Assembly (NCBI RefSeq): GCF_000222485.1 | Contig: NC_015914.1 | Location: forward strand, 3,110,501 to 3,174,500 | From: Cyclobacterium marinum DSM 745 | GTDB lineage: Bacteria; Bacteroidota; Bacteroidia; Cytophagales; Cyclobacteriaceae | DNA length: 64,000 nt | Reading direction: 5' to 3' | In this document: positions 53,142 through 63,710 of the stretch, in pieces | Layout: every line of letters starts with the position of its first letter | How positions within the stretch are numbered: position 1 is the stretch's first letter | Position numbers and translations under genes: made by a program | Notes under the pieces: model-generated | Seen by the model: only the letters and a program-made list of their open reading frames with translations | Databases searched by the model: none | Told to the model about the DNA's origin: nothing

Positions 53142-53909
53142 TTATTCACAAATAATTTGATCCTTATATTTTACATTTACCCTTGAATAAGTATTCCAAC
53201 CTTTTTCAGGAAGAATTTTCTTATAATAGGTTTTGATTTTTCTAAATTTTAATTCAATGTCTTCCGGCTTGCCAAATTCAATTACCTGTTTCCCTACTTG
53301 CTGGTGCATATTAATATCACCATTGGCAAGTAAATCCAATGCACTGATTTGGGCTGACCAAAATGGGTCTGAACTTATATACCTTATCAATTCCAACAAC
53401 GGTGTATGTTGAACTGAAAGGTCACCTTCTTTTAGTAATGTCTCAGCTTTTTTACCGGTAAGGATCAAAACCCTAGTCGTGTAATTAGATGAGGTGGGAA
53501 GTATTTTTCCTGAGGAACTGATGTAACCATCTGCTGCCATGGGTCGAACAATTCTAGCCATAGGTACATGCTGACTTACTTTTACCATTAAAGTTCCCTT
53601 CAAATCTTCATATACTTCCGCCTTTTTCACAAAGGGATGGGCTTCTACCTTTTTTTCTACCTCATGAATAGAGACCTTCGTTTTTGAGGCATGGCCAAGT
53701 AACCCGGGAAATGCATTGGTCAATAATTCTGCTACCTCTTTTTCATCAACAAAATAGACATCACTTACAGCCTCTACATACACATCCAGATTGGTAAGCG
53801 CACGATTTTCTGTTTTATGCTCTGTAAAAGCGATAAACCCTAGCAATGTCATCCCTAACAATATCATTAGGAAGGACTTTTTAAATTTCCATCCCTTATG
53901 CTTTATCAT
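53142..53909 (-). CDS. ftsQ: Cell division protein FtsQ
   Basis: A 255-residue bitopic membrane protein: short basic cytoplasmic N-terminus (IKHKGWKFKKS), one transmembrane helix (about 14-27, FLMILLGMTLLGFI) and a periplasmic part. The POTRA-like region (VDEKEVAELLTNAFPG to KKAEVYEDLKGTLMVKVSQHVPMARI) and the beta domain (VILTGKKAETLLKEG) are recognisable. It links early division proteins with the FtsB/FtsL subcomplex. It overlaps murC by 14 bp, starting inside it, and ends 11 bp before ftsA. Sequence divergence is normal for the family, so assignment leans on context. Confidence 0.88.
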   Translation of the reverse strand: MIKHKGWKFKKSFLMILLGMTLLGFIAFTEHKTENRALTNLDVYVEAVSDVYFVDEKEVAELLTNAFPGLLGHASKTKVSIHEVEKKVEAHPFVKKAEVYEDLKGTLMVKVSQHVPMARIVRPMAADGYISSSGKILPTSSNYTTRVLILTGKKAETLLKEGDLSVQHTPLLELIRYISSDPFWSAQISALDLLANGDINMHQQVGKQVIEFGKPEDIELKFRKIKTYYKKILPEKGWNTYSRVNVKYKDQIICE

Positions 53910-55296
53910 TTTTTATCCATTTTTCAATTGGTTTTACCAAACGATCTATATCACCCGCACCGATTGTTACTAAAACTTCAGGTTTGTGCTGTTCCAAATG
54001 ACTTAATAATTTTTCCTTATCCACCACAGATTTGTTAGGACTTGTTATCCTAGGAAGTAACATTTCTGAAGTTATGCCTTCAATAGGCAGTTCTCTTGCA
54101 GGATAAATATCCAATAAGACCACAGTGTCTGCTATTGATAGGCTTTCGGAAAATCCTTCGGCAAAATCTCTTGTTCTGGTAAATAAATGGGGCTGAAATA
54201 CCGCCGTCACTTTTTTATCCGGATACATGGCCTTGATAGACAGTAAAAAGGCTTTAATCTCTTCCGGATGATGTGCATAATCGTCAATATAGATTATGCG
54301 TTCATTCGTGCAAATTTTTTCAAATCTACGTTTCACACCTTTATAGGTGGCAATGCCCTCAATAATTGCTTCTTTTGAAAGTCCATAATTAACGGCTACA
54401 GCTATGGCAGCCAAAGCATTTTCAATATTATGGAAGCCCGGAACACTTAATTCGAGGCCGTCAATTCTAATATCTTCGGCCACATAGTCAAAAGAAAAAG
54501 TTCCGGTGCCTACCTTGATATTGTCTGCATGAATATTTCCTGAGTTTAAGCTGTATTGGTAGACTTTCGCAGCACCTAAATCTGCGTGACTAATTTTTTG
54601 ATAAGCATCTTGGTGAATGATTAATTTGCCATCAGGATGTGTAAGCCTGATAAAAGATGCAAAGCCTTCTTTCAATTGCTCTGCATCACCATAAATATCT
54701 AAATGGTCAGGGTCAATACTGGTGACAATACTCAAGTCGGGGTGGAGGTGTAGAAAAGATCGGTCAAATTCATCAGCTTCCACCACAACTACCGGAGATT
54801 CGGCACTTCCCTCATCATGAAGGATTAGGTTGTTTTTATAGTTTTGCGTAAGCCCTCCCAAAAAAGCAGCAGTATTGTGCCCTGAATGCTTAAGCAAATG
54901 GGCCACCATGGAAGAAGTCGTGGTTTTACCATGGGTACCTGCTATGGCCACCGATTCCATGTTCCTGGTAATCAATCCCAGCACTGCTGCACGTTTTTTA
55001 ATTACAAATCCATTGTTTCCAAAGAATTTGTACAAGTTGCTGCTTTGAGGCACCGCCGGAGTCCATACAATTAATTTGTCTGCTCCTGAAGCCTTAAATG
55101 CTTCTGGTAGGCTTTCAACCTCATCTGTATATACAATTTCCATCCCTTCCTCGGATAGTGTTTCAGTAAGGGGTGAAGGAGTTTTGTCATAGCCATACAC
55201 AGGAACTCCAATATGATTGAACCACCTGGCAATGGCACTCATACCTATTCCTCCTATACCTAGAAAAAAGACGCTATGTAAGTTTTTTAAATTCAT
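53896..55296 (-). CDS. murC: UDP-N-acetylmuramate-L-alanine ligase
   Basis: A 466-residue cytoplasmic ligase adding L-Ala to UDP-MurNAc. The N-terminal FLGIGGIGMSAIARW (11-25) is the UDP-binding glycine motif, the ATP P-loop is AGTHGKTTT at 119-127, and EADEFDRSFLHLHPDLSIVTSID plus YIDDYAHHPEEIKAFL are the substrate regions. It starts in the murG stop (ATGA) and overlaps ftsQ by 14 bp, so translation is coupled on both sides. Confidence 0.97.
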   Translation of the reverse strand: MNLKNLHSVFFLGIGGIGMSAIARWFNHIGVPVYGYDKTPSPLTETLSEEGMEIVYTDEVESLPEAFKASGADKLIVWTPAVPQSSNLYKFFGNNGFVIKKRAAVLGLITRNMESVAIAGTHGKTTTSSMVAHLLKHSGHNTAAFLGGLTQNYKNNLILHDEGSAESPVVVVEADEFDRSFLHLHPDLSIVTSIDPDHLDIYGDAEQLKEGFASFIRLTHPDGKLIIHQDAYQKISHADLGAAKVYQYSLNSGNIHADNIKVGTGTFSFDYVAEDIRIDGLELSVPGFHNIENALAAIAVAVNYGLSKEAIIEGIATYKGVKRRFEKICTNERIIYIDDYAHHPEEIKAFLLSIKAMYPDKKVTAVFQPHLFTRTRDFAEGFSESLSIADTVVLLDIYPARELPIEGITSEMLLPRITSPNKSVVDKEKLLSHLEQHKPEVLVTIGAGDIDRLVKPIEKWIKNDKA

Positions 55297-56405
55297 TGGA
55301 TCAATTCTTCCATTACTTTTACAATATCCTTGGCTGCCTCGGGTTTTGCCAAGGTTTTTATGGCTTGAGATAAATGGTCTCGTTTTTCTTGGTTTCCTAG
55401 CAATGAATGTACCATGGATCCCAATTGGTCGATTGCTTTATCATCCTTTAAAAGCAAGGCAGCATTTTGAGAAACATAGGCCATGGCATTTTTAGTTTGA
55501 TGGTCTTCTGCCACATTCGGAGATGGGATAAATATCACTGGTTTTCCTACCAAACTGAGTTCCGATACAGATAAAGCACCGGATCGCGAAATCACCAAAT
55601 CAGCTGCGGCATATGCCAAATCCATGTGCTTGATAAATTCCAAAGGATAGATCCCTTTAACGCCGGAATCCTTTACTTGCCCTTTTACTTTTTCAAAATA
55701 ATATTTCCCTGTTTGCCAAAGTACTTGGTAGCCTTTGGTTTCAAAATCTTCCATTGAATGTAGCAAAGCTTGATTGAGTGTTTTGGCACCCAAACTGCCT
55801 CCAATAGAAAGGATTACCGGTTGGTCCGGGTTTAGGCCAAAATGAGCTAAAGCTTTAGTCCTTTTATCTGCTATGTCCAAGATGTCCTTTCTTACCGGAT
55901 TTCCAGTGTACTTTATTTTTGAAGCAGGGAAGTAACGCCCCATTTCAGGGTAAGCTACACAGATGGCATTGGCATTCTTGGCCAATAATTTATTGGTTAA
56001 TCCTGCATAACTATTTTGCTCCTGGATTAAGGTGGGGAGTCCTTTTCGTTGGGCCATAAATAGTACAGGACCACTAGCATACCCTCCAACACCTACTACC
56101 AGATGCGGTTTAAAGTTTTTTATCAGTTTTTTAGCTTTTTGTAAACTGCCTAATAATTTAAAAGGAAAGTTTAAGTTCTCTAAAGTGAGTCTTCGCTGGA
56201 TACCGGCTATTTTTAAGCCTTCTATTCTGTAGCCTGCCTCAGGAACTTTTTGCATTTCCATTCTGCCTTCAGCACCTACAAATAAGACCTCACTTTCAGG
56301 ATATTTTTCATTCCATGCCTTGGCTATAGCAATGGCAGGATAGATATGCCCCCCGGTCCCTCCTCCGCTTATAATGATTCGATATGTTTCTTCAGCTTTT
56401 TTCAA
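55293..56405 (-). CDS. murG: UDP-GlcNAc:lipid I GlcNAc transferase
   Basis: A 370-residue membrane-associated GT28 enzyme making lipid II. The N-terminal GGGTGGHIYPAIAIA (about 14-28) and the later VLSIGGSLGAKTLNQALL near 190 are the conserved loops; KGIYPLEFIKHMDLAYAAADLVISRSGALSVSEL near 244 is the sugar-nucleotide motif. The start is a TTG at 56405, 4 bp after the ftsW stop; no ATG precedes the first conserved motif. It overlaps murC by 4 bp. Confidence 0.96.
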   Translation of the reverse strand: MKKAEETYRIIISGGGTGGHIYPAIAIAKAWNEKYPESEVLFVGAEGRMEMQKVPEAGYRIEGLKIAGIQRRLTLENLNFPFKLLGSLQKAKKLIKNFKPHLVVGVGGYASGPVLFMAQRKGLPTLIQEQNSYAGLTNKLLAKNANAICVAYPEMGRYFPASKIKYTGNPVRKDILDIADKRTKALAHFGLNPDQPVILSIGGSLGAKTLNQALLHSMEDFETKGYQVLWQTGKYYFEKVKGQVKDSGVKGIYPLEFIKHMDLAYAAADLVISRSGALSVSELSLVGKPVIFIPSPNVAEDHQTKNAMAYVSQNAALLLKDDKAIDQLGSMVHSLLGNQEKRDHLSQAIKTLAKPEAAKDIVKVMEELIQ

Positions 56406-56409
56406 TATT

Positions 56410-57579
56410 TCAAGCTACTTTAACTTTTCTTGGAACCGATTTTTGTTCATTTAAAAAGGCATCTTCATGATCGCCCCTGCTTATACTCAAGATAATACCA
56501 AGAGAAATACCTGTGAATATTAATGAGGTTCCCCCCATACTCACCATTGGCAATGGTAAACCTGTGATAGGTACCAACCCCACTGCTACCCCCATATTAA
56601 TCATGGCTTGAATAACCAATGAGAAACTTAAGCCTGCTGATAACAATCCACCAAAAGGCCTGGTGGAAATGGCAACTACACGCATGCCGCGATAGAGCAA
56701 AGCTAGGTAAAGGAAAAGCACAAAACCACCTCCAATCATCCCATATTCTTCCACAATAATGGCATATATAAAATCAGAATAGGGGTGGGGAAGAATGTTC
56801 CTTTGCTCACTATTTCCCGGACCTTTTCCCGAAATGCCTCCAGTGGCAATGGCGATATAAGAATGTTTTGCTTGGAAAGGGATCTCGGCCGGATCGTCAT
56901 TCATAAATCTTTCAATCCTTGAAAAGAAAACTCCTCCTCTTTGCCCCATTAAAATGGCGGTAGTTAGTACCAAAGCACCCACCATGCATACCACCAATAG
57001 GTATTTTAAGGGAACACGGCCAATAAACATTAGCAACAGACATGTGGAAAGTAACATGACTGCCGTAGACATATTGGCAATAGCGATAAGCAAACAAATG
57101 ATGCCTATCCAAATGATAATTGGAATAAATGTTCCTTTAATATCTGTTATTTTTCGTTGCCTCTTGGCCAGCATGCCTGCTACCGCAGATATTAATGCAA
57201 GTTTCGCCAAGTCAGAAGGCTGAAAAGCTTGATTAATAATTGGGACAGTAAGCCACCTGTTCGCCTCGTTAATAGTTGACCCAAAGAGGTAAGTGATCAT
57301 AAGTAATGGAACACTTACCCAAAGCGCAAAAAGACTCAGCTTTGAGAAATATTTATAGGGAATGTTATGTACTGCCCACATGACCACAATACTGGCGAAA
57401 ATCAAAGCACTGTGCTTGAAAAGGTAGACTTCTGTATTGCCCCCCATTTTTCTGTAAGCAAGTGAACCTGTAGCTGAATAAACAGCCAAGATGCTGATCA
57501 AAGACAATAGCAGGACGATTCCCCAGATTACCGGGTCGCCTTTTAAATTGTCTTCTAGCCAGATTTTTACTTTAGTCAT
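56410..57579 (-). CDS. ftsW: Lipid II polymerase FtsW (SEDS family)
   Basis: A 389-residue polytopic membrane glycosyltransferase that polymerises lipid II at the septum with its PBP partner. About ten helices are predicted. The SEDS signature appears as HSYIAIATGGISGKGPGNSEQRNILPHPYSDFIYAIIVEEYG (about 240-280), including the essential Asp region, and GLPLPMVSMGGTSLIFTGISLGIILSIS at the end. It is 2 bp from murD and 4 bp from murG, tightly coupled. Confidence 0.95.
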   Translation of the reverse strand: MTKVKIWLEDNLKGDPVIWGIVLLLSLISILAVYSATGSLAYRKMGGNTEVYLFKHSALIFASIVVMWAVHNIPYKYFSKLSLFALWVSVPLLMITYLFGSTINEANRWLTVPIINQAFQPSDLAKLALISAVAGMLAKRQRKITDIKGTFIPIIIWIGIICLLIAIANMSTAVMLLSTCLLLMFIGRVPLKYLLVVCMVGALVLTTAILMGQRGGVFFSRIERFMNDDPAEIPFQAKHSYIAIATGGISGKGPGNSEQRNILPHPYSDFIYAIIVEEYGMIGGGFVLFLYLALLYRGMRVVAISTRPFGGLLSAGLSFSLVIQAMINMGVAVGLVPITGLPLPMVSMGGTSLIFTGISLGIILSISRGDHEDAFLNEQKSVPRKVKVA

Positions 57580-57581
57580 TG

Positions 57582-58925
57582 CTATTTATTCTTTAATGTA
57601 ATTACAGCCTCCTTGAACTGATCCCCTCTGTCCTCATAATTCTTAAACAAGTCAAAACTTGCACATGCCGGAGATAAAAGGGCAACATCTCCCTCACTAC
57701 CATTTTCTAATGACCACTGCACCGCCTCTCTGATGTCTTCTGTGGTTAATATGCAGGGTATTTTTCCGGAAAAAGCAATTTTTAGCTTTTCGTTATCTTT
57801 GCCTAAACATATCAGTAGCTTGACATGATCGATTACTTTATCATCCAGAAGCTTATAATCATTTCCTTTATCCACACCACCGGCAATCCAGATGAGTGGT
57901 TCCTGAAAAGCTCCAAGAGCAAATGCCGTAGCATCAACATTGGTGCCTTTACTGTCATTGATAAACTTTACTCCATTTATGGTGGCAACCTGTTCCATTC
58001 TATGGGCTGCATTGACAAAGTCCTTGAGGGCCGGACCGATTTTTGAGATGTCAGCTCCAGCCAATACTACAGTCATTGTGGCTGCAAGAGAATTGATAAA
58101 ATTATGTTCCCCTTTAAGCACCATTTCATTCGTCGGCCAAGACCAATTAAGTCCATTAATCGCCAGATTCAATTTATTATCTTCAATATATCCCTTAGTT
58201 CCATTAAGGTTTTCAAGCCCTATTGGGACAAGCGTAGGATTGCCTTTTTGGCTTTTCATGGCTTCCGAAATATTGCTGTCCGGCTCAAAAAACACAAAAT
58301 GATCTTGAGCATTCATCCTTTCGGTAAGCTTTATTTTCGCAGCTGCATATTCTTCTAAAGAATAATGGTACCTGTCCAAGTGGTCCGGGCTAATATTCAA
58401 TAGCACCGCAATGGATGGTTTTAAGTCGATAAAACCTTCAATTTGAAAACTGCTTACTTCTAGTACCCACCAGCTGTGATCTTTCTCCACCAATTGCAAG
58501 GCCCAGCTTTGCCCTACATTTCCTCCCAAGCCTACATCCATTCCTGCCCTTTTCATCAAGTGATAGATGAGTAAGGATGTGGTAGTTTTTCCATTGGTTC
58601 CTGTAATGGCAATGACTTTTCCTTTTGAAAAGCGATAAGCAAACTCCAATTCATCTATCACAGGGATGCCGGCTTCTACTAACTTTACCACCAAGGGGGC
58701 ACTATATGGAATACCTGGAGATTTGATGACCGTTTGCGCATCCAATAGAAGGTTTATGCTATGCTGGCCTTCTTCAAAGGCGATATTTTTTTCTTTAAAA
58801 GCCTCTTTTTTATTAGCGGCAATCTTACCTGCATCAGACACAAAAACCCTGTGCCCATGCTTATGGGCCAACAAAGCAGCCCCAAAGCCACTTTCACCGG
58901 ATCCTAAAATAACTGTCTTCTGCAT
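57582..58925 (-). CDS. murD: UDP-N-acetylmuramoylalanine-D-glutamate ligase
   Basis: A 447-residue cytoplasmic Mur ligase adding D-Glu. LGSGESGFGAALLAHKHGH (7-25) is the uridine motif and TGTNGKTT at 108-115 the P-loop; NISPDHLDRYHYSLEEYAAAK and FINDSKGTNVDATAFAL are the other ligase signatures. Adjacent to mraY with no gap (start 58925, next stop 58926). Confidence 0.96.
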   Translation of the reverse strand: MQKTVILGSGESGFGAALLAHKHGHRVFVSDAGKIAANKKEAFKEKNIAFEEGQHSINLLLDAQTVIKSPGIPYSAPLVVKLVEAGIPVIDELEFAYRFSKGKVIAITGTNGKTTTSLLIYHLMKRAGMDVGLGGNVGQSWALQLVEKDHSWWVLEVSSFQIEGFIDLKPSIAVLLNISPDHLDRYHYSLEEYAAAKIKLTERMNAQDHFVFFEPDSNISEAMKSQKGNPTLVPIGLENLNGTKGYIEDNKLNLAINGLNWSWPTNEMVLKGEHNFINSLAATMTVVLAGADISKIGPALKDFVNAAHRMEQVATINGVKFINDSKGTNVDATAFALGAFQEPLIWIAGGVDKGNDYKLLDDKVIDHVKLLICLGKDNEKLKIAFSGKIPCILTTEDIREAVQWSLENGSEGDVALLSPACASFDLFKNYEDRGDQFKEAVITLKNK

Positions 58926-60137
58926 TTACCTTAACTTTAATGTTGCCAATGCCATGATTGCAAACAAGATTCCCAAAATCCAAAACCTAACGGTAATCTT
59001 TGCTTCAGGGATATTCATTTTTTGATAGTGGTGATGCAATGGGGACATCAAAAAGACCCTTCTGCCTTCACCAAATTTTTTCTTAGTATATTTAAAGTAA
59101 CTGACCTGAATTATGACTGAAAGTAATTCGATAAGAAAAATTCCACACAATACAGGTAGTAGTAATTCTTTTCTTAAAGTGAGAGATAGCACGGCAATTA
59201 CCCCACCAATCATAAGGCTTCCGGTGTCTCCCATAAAAACTTGTGCAGGATATGAGTTGTACCATAAAAAGCCCACACATGCTCCTACAAAGGCAGAGCA
59301 GAAAATTACCAATTCTCCTGAGTAGGGGATAAACATCACATTTAAGTATTGAGAAAAAGTGACATTTCCACTGATATATGCATATATGGCGATGGTAAGC
59401 CCTATTATAGCAGAAGTACCGGCTGCCAAGCCGTCAATACCGTCAGTGATATTGGCTCCATTAGAAACGGCAGTTACCACAAAAATCACAAGAATGATGT
59501 ACAATATTGGGGTAAAATTGTCTCCCAAGAACCCGAAAACTACATCATAATTGAGCTCATTGTTTTTTAGAAATGGAATGGTCGTTTTCATGGATTTTAC
59601 ATCTTCAAAAGAAGGGGTAGCAACAACTCCTTCTTCAATTGATACACTTTCCTGAAATTCCCTTATCACCACATCTTCATGGAAGTACAAGGTGATGCCA
59701 ACGATGATCCCTATACTGACCTGACCTACAATCTTAAATTTACCGGCTAAACCTTCTTTGTTTTTTCTAAAGACTTTGATATAATCATCCAAAAATCCAA
59801 TTCCGCCCAACCAAAGTGTGGTGACCAGCAAAAGGATAATGTACACGTTGTAGATATCAGCAAACAAGAGAGTAGGAATCACAATGGCCGCCATGATCAT
59901 GATTCCTCCCATGGTTGGAGTGCCCTTTTTTTCCAGTTGACCCTGAAGCCCAAGTTCTCTTACTGTTTCTCCAATAGATTTTTTCCTAATCCAGTCGATA
60001 ATGGTTTTTCCGAGGGTAATGGTGATTAGTAAGGAAACCAATGCAGCCATGCCCGCCCTGAAGGAGATGTATTTGAATACGCCTGCTCCGGGCAAATCAA
60101 AAGTTTGGTCGATATAGTCAAAAAGGTGGTACAGCAT
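58926..60137 (-). CDS. mraY: Phospho-MurNAc-pentapeptide transferase
   Basis: A 403-residue inner-membrane enzyme making lipid I from UDP-MurNAc-pentapeptide and undecaprenyl phosphate. Motifs: [10 protein letters not shown] near 72, [17 protein letters not shown] near 113 (DD site), [15 protein letters not shown] near 228, [11 protein letters not shown] near 306 and HHHYQKM near 378. An extra segment near 165-205 ([18 protein letters not shown]) lengthens it relative to E. coli (360), typical of Bacteroidota. One base separates it from murE. Confidence 0.96.
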   Translation of the reverse strand: MLYHLFDYIDQTFDLPGAGVFKYISFRAGMAALVSLLITITLGKTIIDWIRKKSIGETVRELGLQGQLEKKGTPTMGGIMIMAAIVIPTLLFADIYNVYIILLLVTTLWLGGIGFLDDYIKVFRKNKEGLAGKFKIVGQVSIGIIVGITLYFHEDVVIREFQESVSIEEGVVATPSFEDVKSMKTTIPFLKNNELNYDVVFGFLGDNFTPILYIILVIFVVTAVSNGANITDGIDGLAAGTSAIIGLTIAIYAYISGNVTFSQYLNVMFIPYSGELVIFCSAFVGACVGFLWYNSYPAQVFMGDTGSLMIGGVIAVLSLTLRKELLLPVLCGIFLIELLSVIIQVSYFKYTKKKFGEGRRVFLMSPLHHHYQKMNIPEAKITVRFWILGILFAIMALATLKLR

Positions 60138-60138
60138 C

Positions 60139-61605
60139 TTAATCCTTGAATAAAAGCTTTAAAAATTCACTTACTATTTTTTTGTCGTCAAAGGGATGTT
60201 TCACTCCTTTTATTTCTTGGTAGGTTTCATGACCTTTTCCGGCAATCAGTACTATGTCTCCCGGTTTTGAGAGGTGGCAAGCGGTTTTAATAGCCGATTT
60301 CCTGTCTTCCATGGACAATATTTTTCTTTGATCTATGGGACTTAACCCTTTTTCCATTTCATTGATGATCACCATTGGTTCTTCATCTCGAGGATTGTCA
60401 GAAGTAAGGATCACCTTCTCACTAAATTTGCATGCAATTTTAGCCATGATGGGTCTTTTACTCTTGTCTCGATTGCCTCCACAGCCTACTACTGTAATTA
60501 GGGTCTCAGTTCCGGTTCTCAATTTTTGAATGGTTTTCAATACATTTTCCAAGGCATCGGGTGTATGTGCATAATCTACTATGGCGGTGATTCCTCCTTG
60601 GACAATAAGGTCAAATCTACCTACAGCTCCTTTTAGCATAGATAGCTGCCGCAATACTTCTTCTTCATTTTCTCCTAATAGTTGGGCTACCCCCAAAACA
60701 CCTAAAAGATTATAAGCATTGAATTCTCCTGTTAGCCTAAACCATACTGGTTTTCCTCCCAGATCCATCTCCAATCCTTGGATGGAATTGTCAATGATCC
60801 GGGCTTTAAAATCCGCTGGATATTTCAATGCAAATGTGTATTTATTTGCTTTGGTGTTTTGCACCATCACCAAGCCTCTTTTGTCATCTGCATTGACAAG
60901 GGCAAAAGCTTCCTTCGGTAACTCGTCAAATAATTTTTTCTTTGCTGAGATATAATGATTAAAGTCACCGTGATAATCTAGATGATCATGGGAGAGGTTG
61001 GTAAATAAAGCACCGGCAAATTTCAAACCGGCAGTTCTTTCTTGCACGATGGCATGTGAACTAGCTTCCATAAAGCAATGAGAACAGCCTTCATAAATCA
61101 TCTCCACTAGCAGTTCATTAATAGCTATAACATCAGGAGTGGTATGGCTCGCAGGAATAATTTTTTCCTTGATTTTATTCTCAACTGTAGAAATTAAACC
61201 CGCAGAATAGCCCATTTCTGTATACAATTGATGCAATAAAGTAACTGTGGTTGTTTTTCCGTTGGTGCCTGTGACGGCAACAACTTTTATTTTTTCAGAA
61301 GGGTGATCATAAAAGTTGGCAGCCATTAAGCCCAAGGATTTGGCAGCATCAAGCACCTGTACATAGGTGATGTCATCTACCAGTCTTTCCGGTAGTTGCT
61401 CACATACTATCGCCTTGGCACCTTTTTCTATTGCCTTTTCTATAAAAGTATGACCATCTACCTGTGTTCCCGGAATGGCAATAAAAACAGCAGCCGGACT
61501 CACGTTCCTACTGTCAAATGTCAATTGGGATACCATTACCTCCATATTTCCTTTGGTGGAGACTAGGGAAACTTTGTACAATATGTCCTTTAACTGTTGG
61601 CTCAA
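60139..61605 (-). CDS. murE: UDP-MurNAc-tripeptide synthetase, meso-DAP type
   Basis: A 488-residue cytoplasmic Mur ligase adding the third residue. P-loop TGTNGKTT at 112-119; substrate motif DNPR at 403-406 (followed by DEEP) is the hallmark of meso-diaminopimelate specificity rather than lysine. [15 protein letters not shown] is the ligase core. The start is a TTG at 61605 whose last two bases are shared with the ftsI stop (TTGA); no ATG is in frame before the first conserved strand. Tight coupling to ftsI is expected. Confidence 0.95.
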   Translation of the reverse strand: MSQQLKDILYKVSLVSTKGNMEVMVSQLTFDSRNVSPAAVFIAIPGTQVDGHTFIEKAIEKGAKAIVCEQLPERLVDDITYVQVLDAAKSLGLMAANFYDHPSEKIKVVAVTGTNGKTTTVTLLHQLYTEMGYSAGLISTVENKIKEKIIPASHTTPDVIAINELLVEMIYEGCSHCFMEASSHAIVQERTAGLKFAGALFTNLSHDHLDYHGDFNHYISAKKKLFDELPKEAFALVNADDKRGLVMVQNTKANKYTFALKYPADFKARIIDNSIQGLEMDLGGKPVWFRLTGEFNAYNLLGVLGVAQLLGENEEEVLRQLSMLKGAVGRFDLIVQGGITAIVDYAHTPDALENVLKTIQKLRTGTETLITVVGCGGNRDKSKRPIMAKIACKFSEKVILTSDNPRDEEPMVIINEMEKGLSPIDQRKILSMEDRKSAIKTACHLSKPGDIVLIAGKGHETYQEIKGVKHPFDDKKIVSEFLKLLFKD

Positions 61606-63710
61606 CTCAATGATAATTTTATGATTTGGTCATTTTTGAAGGGAGTGCCTTTGGATAAGGATTGAGTGCTAACTCTTCCTGAACCTGAAAATTCCACTCT
61701 CAACCCTTTGTTTTCTAAAATATACAAGGCATCTCTTAATGTCATGCCGGTTACATCAGGTACCAAAGGTTTTTCGACAGTATTCCCGACCCATTGAATG
61801 GACTTGTTGGAAATACTCGATTTCACCCAAGTTTCAGATCCTGCATAGTGGTTAGATATACCCATGCTGTTGCAAATCATTTGCAACTCAGCAGCTTTCC
61901 CGGCTTTGATATAAGGGAATTCCTCATTGTTTGCCCGGACAATGTTTTCATCCTTGGTTTCAATTTGTTGGATGTTCATGTCTTGGGCATAAATTTTATC
62001 TGCAATTTCCTTAAATACCGGCGCTGAAATATCCCCTCCATAGGCATTGAAACCTTTGGGACTGTCAATAACCACAATGGCACTGTATTTAGGTTTTTCT
62101 GCAGGAAAATAACCCACAAAAGACGTGTAATATTTTTGGGTATACCGGCCATTGATTAATTTCTGTGCAGTTCCCGTTTTTCCTGCAATGGAATATGTGT
62201 CCGTAGAAATATTGCTTGCAGTTCCTTTTTCAACCACTCCTTTAAGAAGGTCCTGTAGAGTGTTTATTGTTTTATTGGAGGCGATACTTCTTGTCAATGT
62301 TTCTGTTTCAAATTCTTCTTCAATGCTATTGCCTCTAGAGATTTGTTGCACAATCATTGGCTTTACCATTCTTCCTCCATTGGCAACGGCATTGTATAAA
62401 GTAAGTGTTTGCAGCGGTGTTATTTTTATTTCATAACCGATAGACATCCATGGCAAGGTAGTTCCGTACCAATTTTTATCATCAGGGTGCTTGAAATAGG
62501 GGATACCCTCACCTTTTAGTTGGAAACCAAGGGGATTGTCAAGTTTTGCTTTCTCAATATAATCGATAAACCTTTGGGGCTGATGACCAAAATGTTCATC
62601 TACCAACTTTGAAATGCCAACATTTGAAGACTTTTCAAATACTTCCCTAATGCTCAGCATGCCATAGCCACCGCGCTTGGCATCCCTCATGTATCGGTCA
62701 TAAAATTTATAACTTCCATTTCCGGTGTCTACACTATCGTTTAAATTGATCTTGCCTTCTTCCAATAATGCCATCATTGATAGCAACTTAAAAGTGGATC
62801 CCGGTTCTGTCAATCCTTGCTCTCCTACAGCATAATTGTAATATTCTCCATAGCCGTGAGACTGCTTGTTTTTTTCCAAATTGGCAATGGCCTTAATATG
62901 ACCTGTGGCTACTTCCATTACAATCACCGAACCAAAGGCAGCATCCTTGTTGATAAGCTGTTTTAAGAGCACAGATTCCGCTACATCTTGGATATTGACA
63001 TCAAGGGTGGTGACAATATCAAAACCATCTGTAGGTTTGATGTCATCTGCATCATGCAGAGGCTTCCAACTTCCTCCGACGATTTTTTGAAACAAAGCTT
63101 CCCCATTTCTTCCTTGTAAGTATTCGTTAAAGCTGTATTCCAAACCTGCTCCATATTGATCTTCATTCAAAAAGCCGACTGTTCTTCCGGCTAAATTTTT
63201 AAATGGGCGATATCGTTTGTCAATTTTTTCGAATATAACTCCACCTCCCATTCTTCCTTTTTTGAAGATAGGCCACTTGGACATGGTCAATTTTTCTTGG
63301 TAGTTTATTTGTCTTCTATTTAGAATCAAATATTTCTTACCATCATTCCGGGCGTCGAGAATCATTCTTTTATAAGCATTCGCTGACCTGTCCTTGTAAA
63401 ATGCAGCCAAGTTTCTGGAAAGTGAGTCTACACTTGATTTCCAGTCCGGGCTTTTGTCAATGGAAGGATCTAGGGCCACCCTGTAAAATGGAAGGCTCGT
63501 AGCCAAAAGACTACCATCTGCACCATAGATATTCCCCCTTGTGGCTTTTACAGGCCGGTATTGCAAGTTGATCTCCTCAGACAACTGAGCCCACTTGTCA
63601 CCTTCAACAACCTGAATTACACCAATTCTATAAAAAATAGAAATGGCAATAAGTGTTACTGCCAAAAAGGAAAGCCTTACACGGAGCAATATGGATTTTT
63701 TTATATTCAC
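61602..63710 (-). CDS. ftsI: Septal penicillin-binding protein (PBP3/FtsI) with C-terminal PASTA domain
   Basis: A 702-residue division transpeptidase. N-terminal membrane anchor at about 11-28, pedestal domain (RPVKATRGNIYGADGSLLA near 52), then a transpeptidase domain with SxxK at Ser305-Lys308 (GSTFK), SSN at 361-363 and KTGT at 511-514. A PASTA domain ends the protein (about 645-702, VPDVTGMTLRDALYILENKGL), a module absent from E. coli FtsI but common in Bacteroidota. The start is a GTG at 63710 overlapping the ftsL stop (GTGA). Pairs with FtsW. Confidence 0.96.
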   Translation of the reverse strand: MNIKKSILLRVRLSFLAVTLIAISIFYRIGVIQVVEGDKWAQLSEEINLQYRPVKATRGNIYGADGSLLATSLPFYRVALDPSIDKSPDWKSSVDSLSRNLAAFYKDRSANAYKRMILDARNDGKKYLILNRRQINYQEKLTMSKWPIFKKGRMGGGVIFEKIDKRYRPFKNLAGRTVGFLNEDQYGAGLEYSFNEYLQGRNGEALFQKIVGGSWKPLHDADDIKPTDGFDIVTTLDVNIQDVAESVLLKQLINKDAAFGSVIVMEVATGHIKAIANLEKNKQSHGYGEYYNYAVGEQGLTEPGSTFKLLSMMALLEEGKINLNDSVDTGNGSYKFYDRYMRDAKRGGYGMLSIREVFEKSSNVGISKLVDEHFGHQPQRFIDYIEKAKLDNPLGFQLKGEGIPYFKHPDDKNWYGTTLPWMSIGYEIKITPLQTLTLYNAVANGGRMVKPMIVQQISRGNSIEEEFETETLTRSIASNKTINTLQDLLKGVVEKGTASNISTDTYSIAGKTGTAQKLINGRYTQKYYTSFVGYFPAEKPKYSAIVVIDSPKGFNAYGGDISAPVFKEIADKIYAQDMNIQQIETKDENIVRANNEEFPYIKAGKAAELQMICNSMGISNHYAGSETWVKSSISNKSIQWVGNTVEKPLVPDVTGMTLRDALYILENKGLRVEFSGSGRVSTQSLSKGTPFKNDQIIKLSLS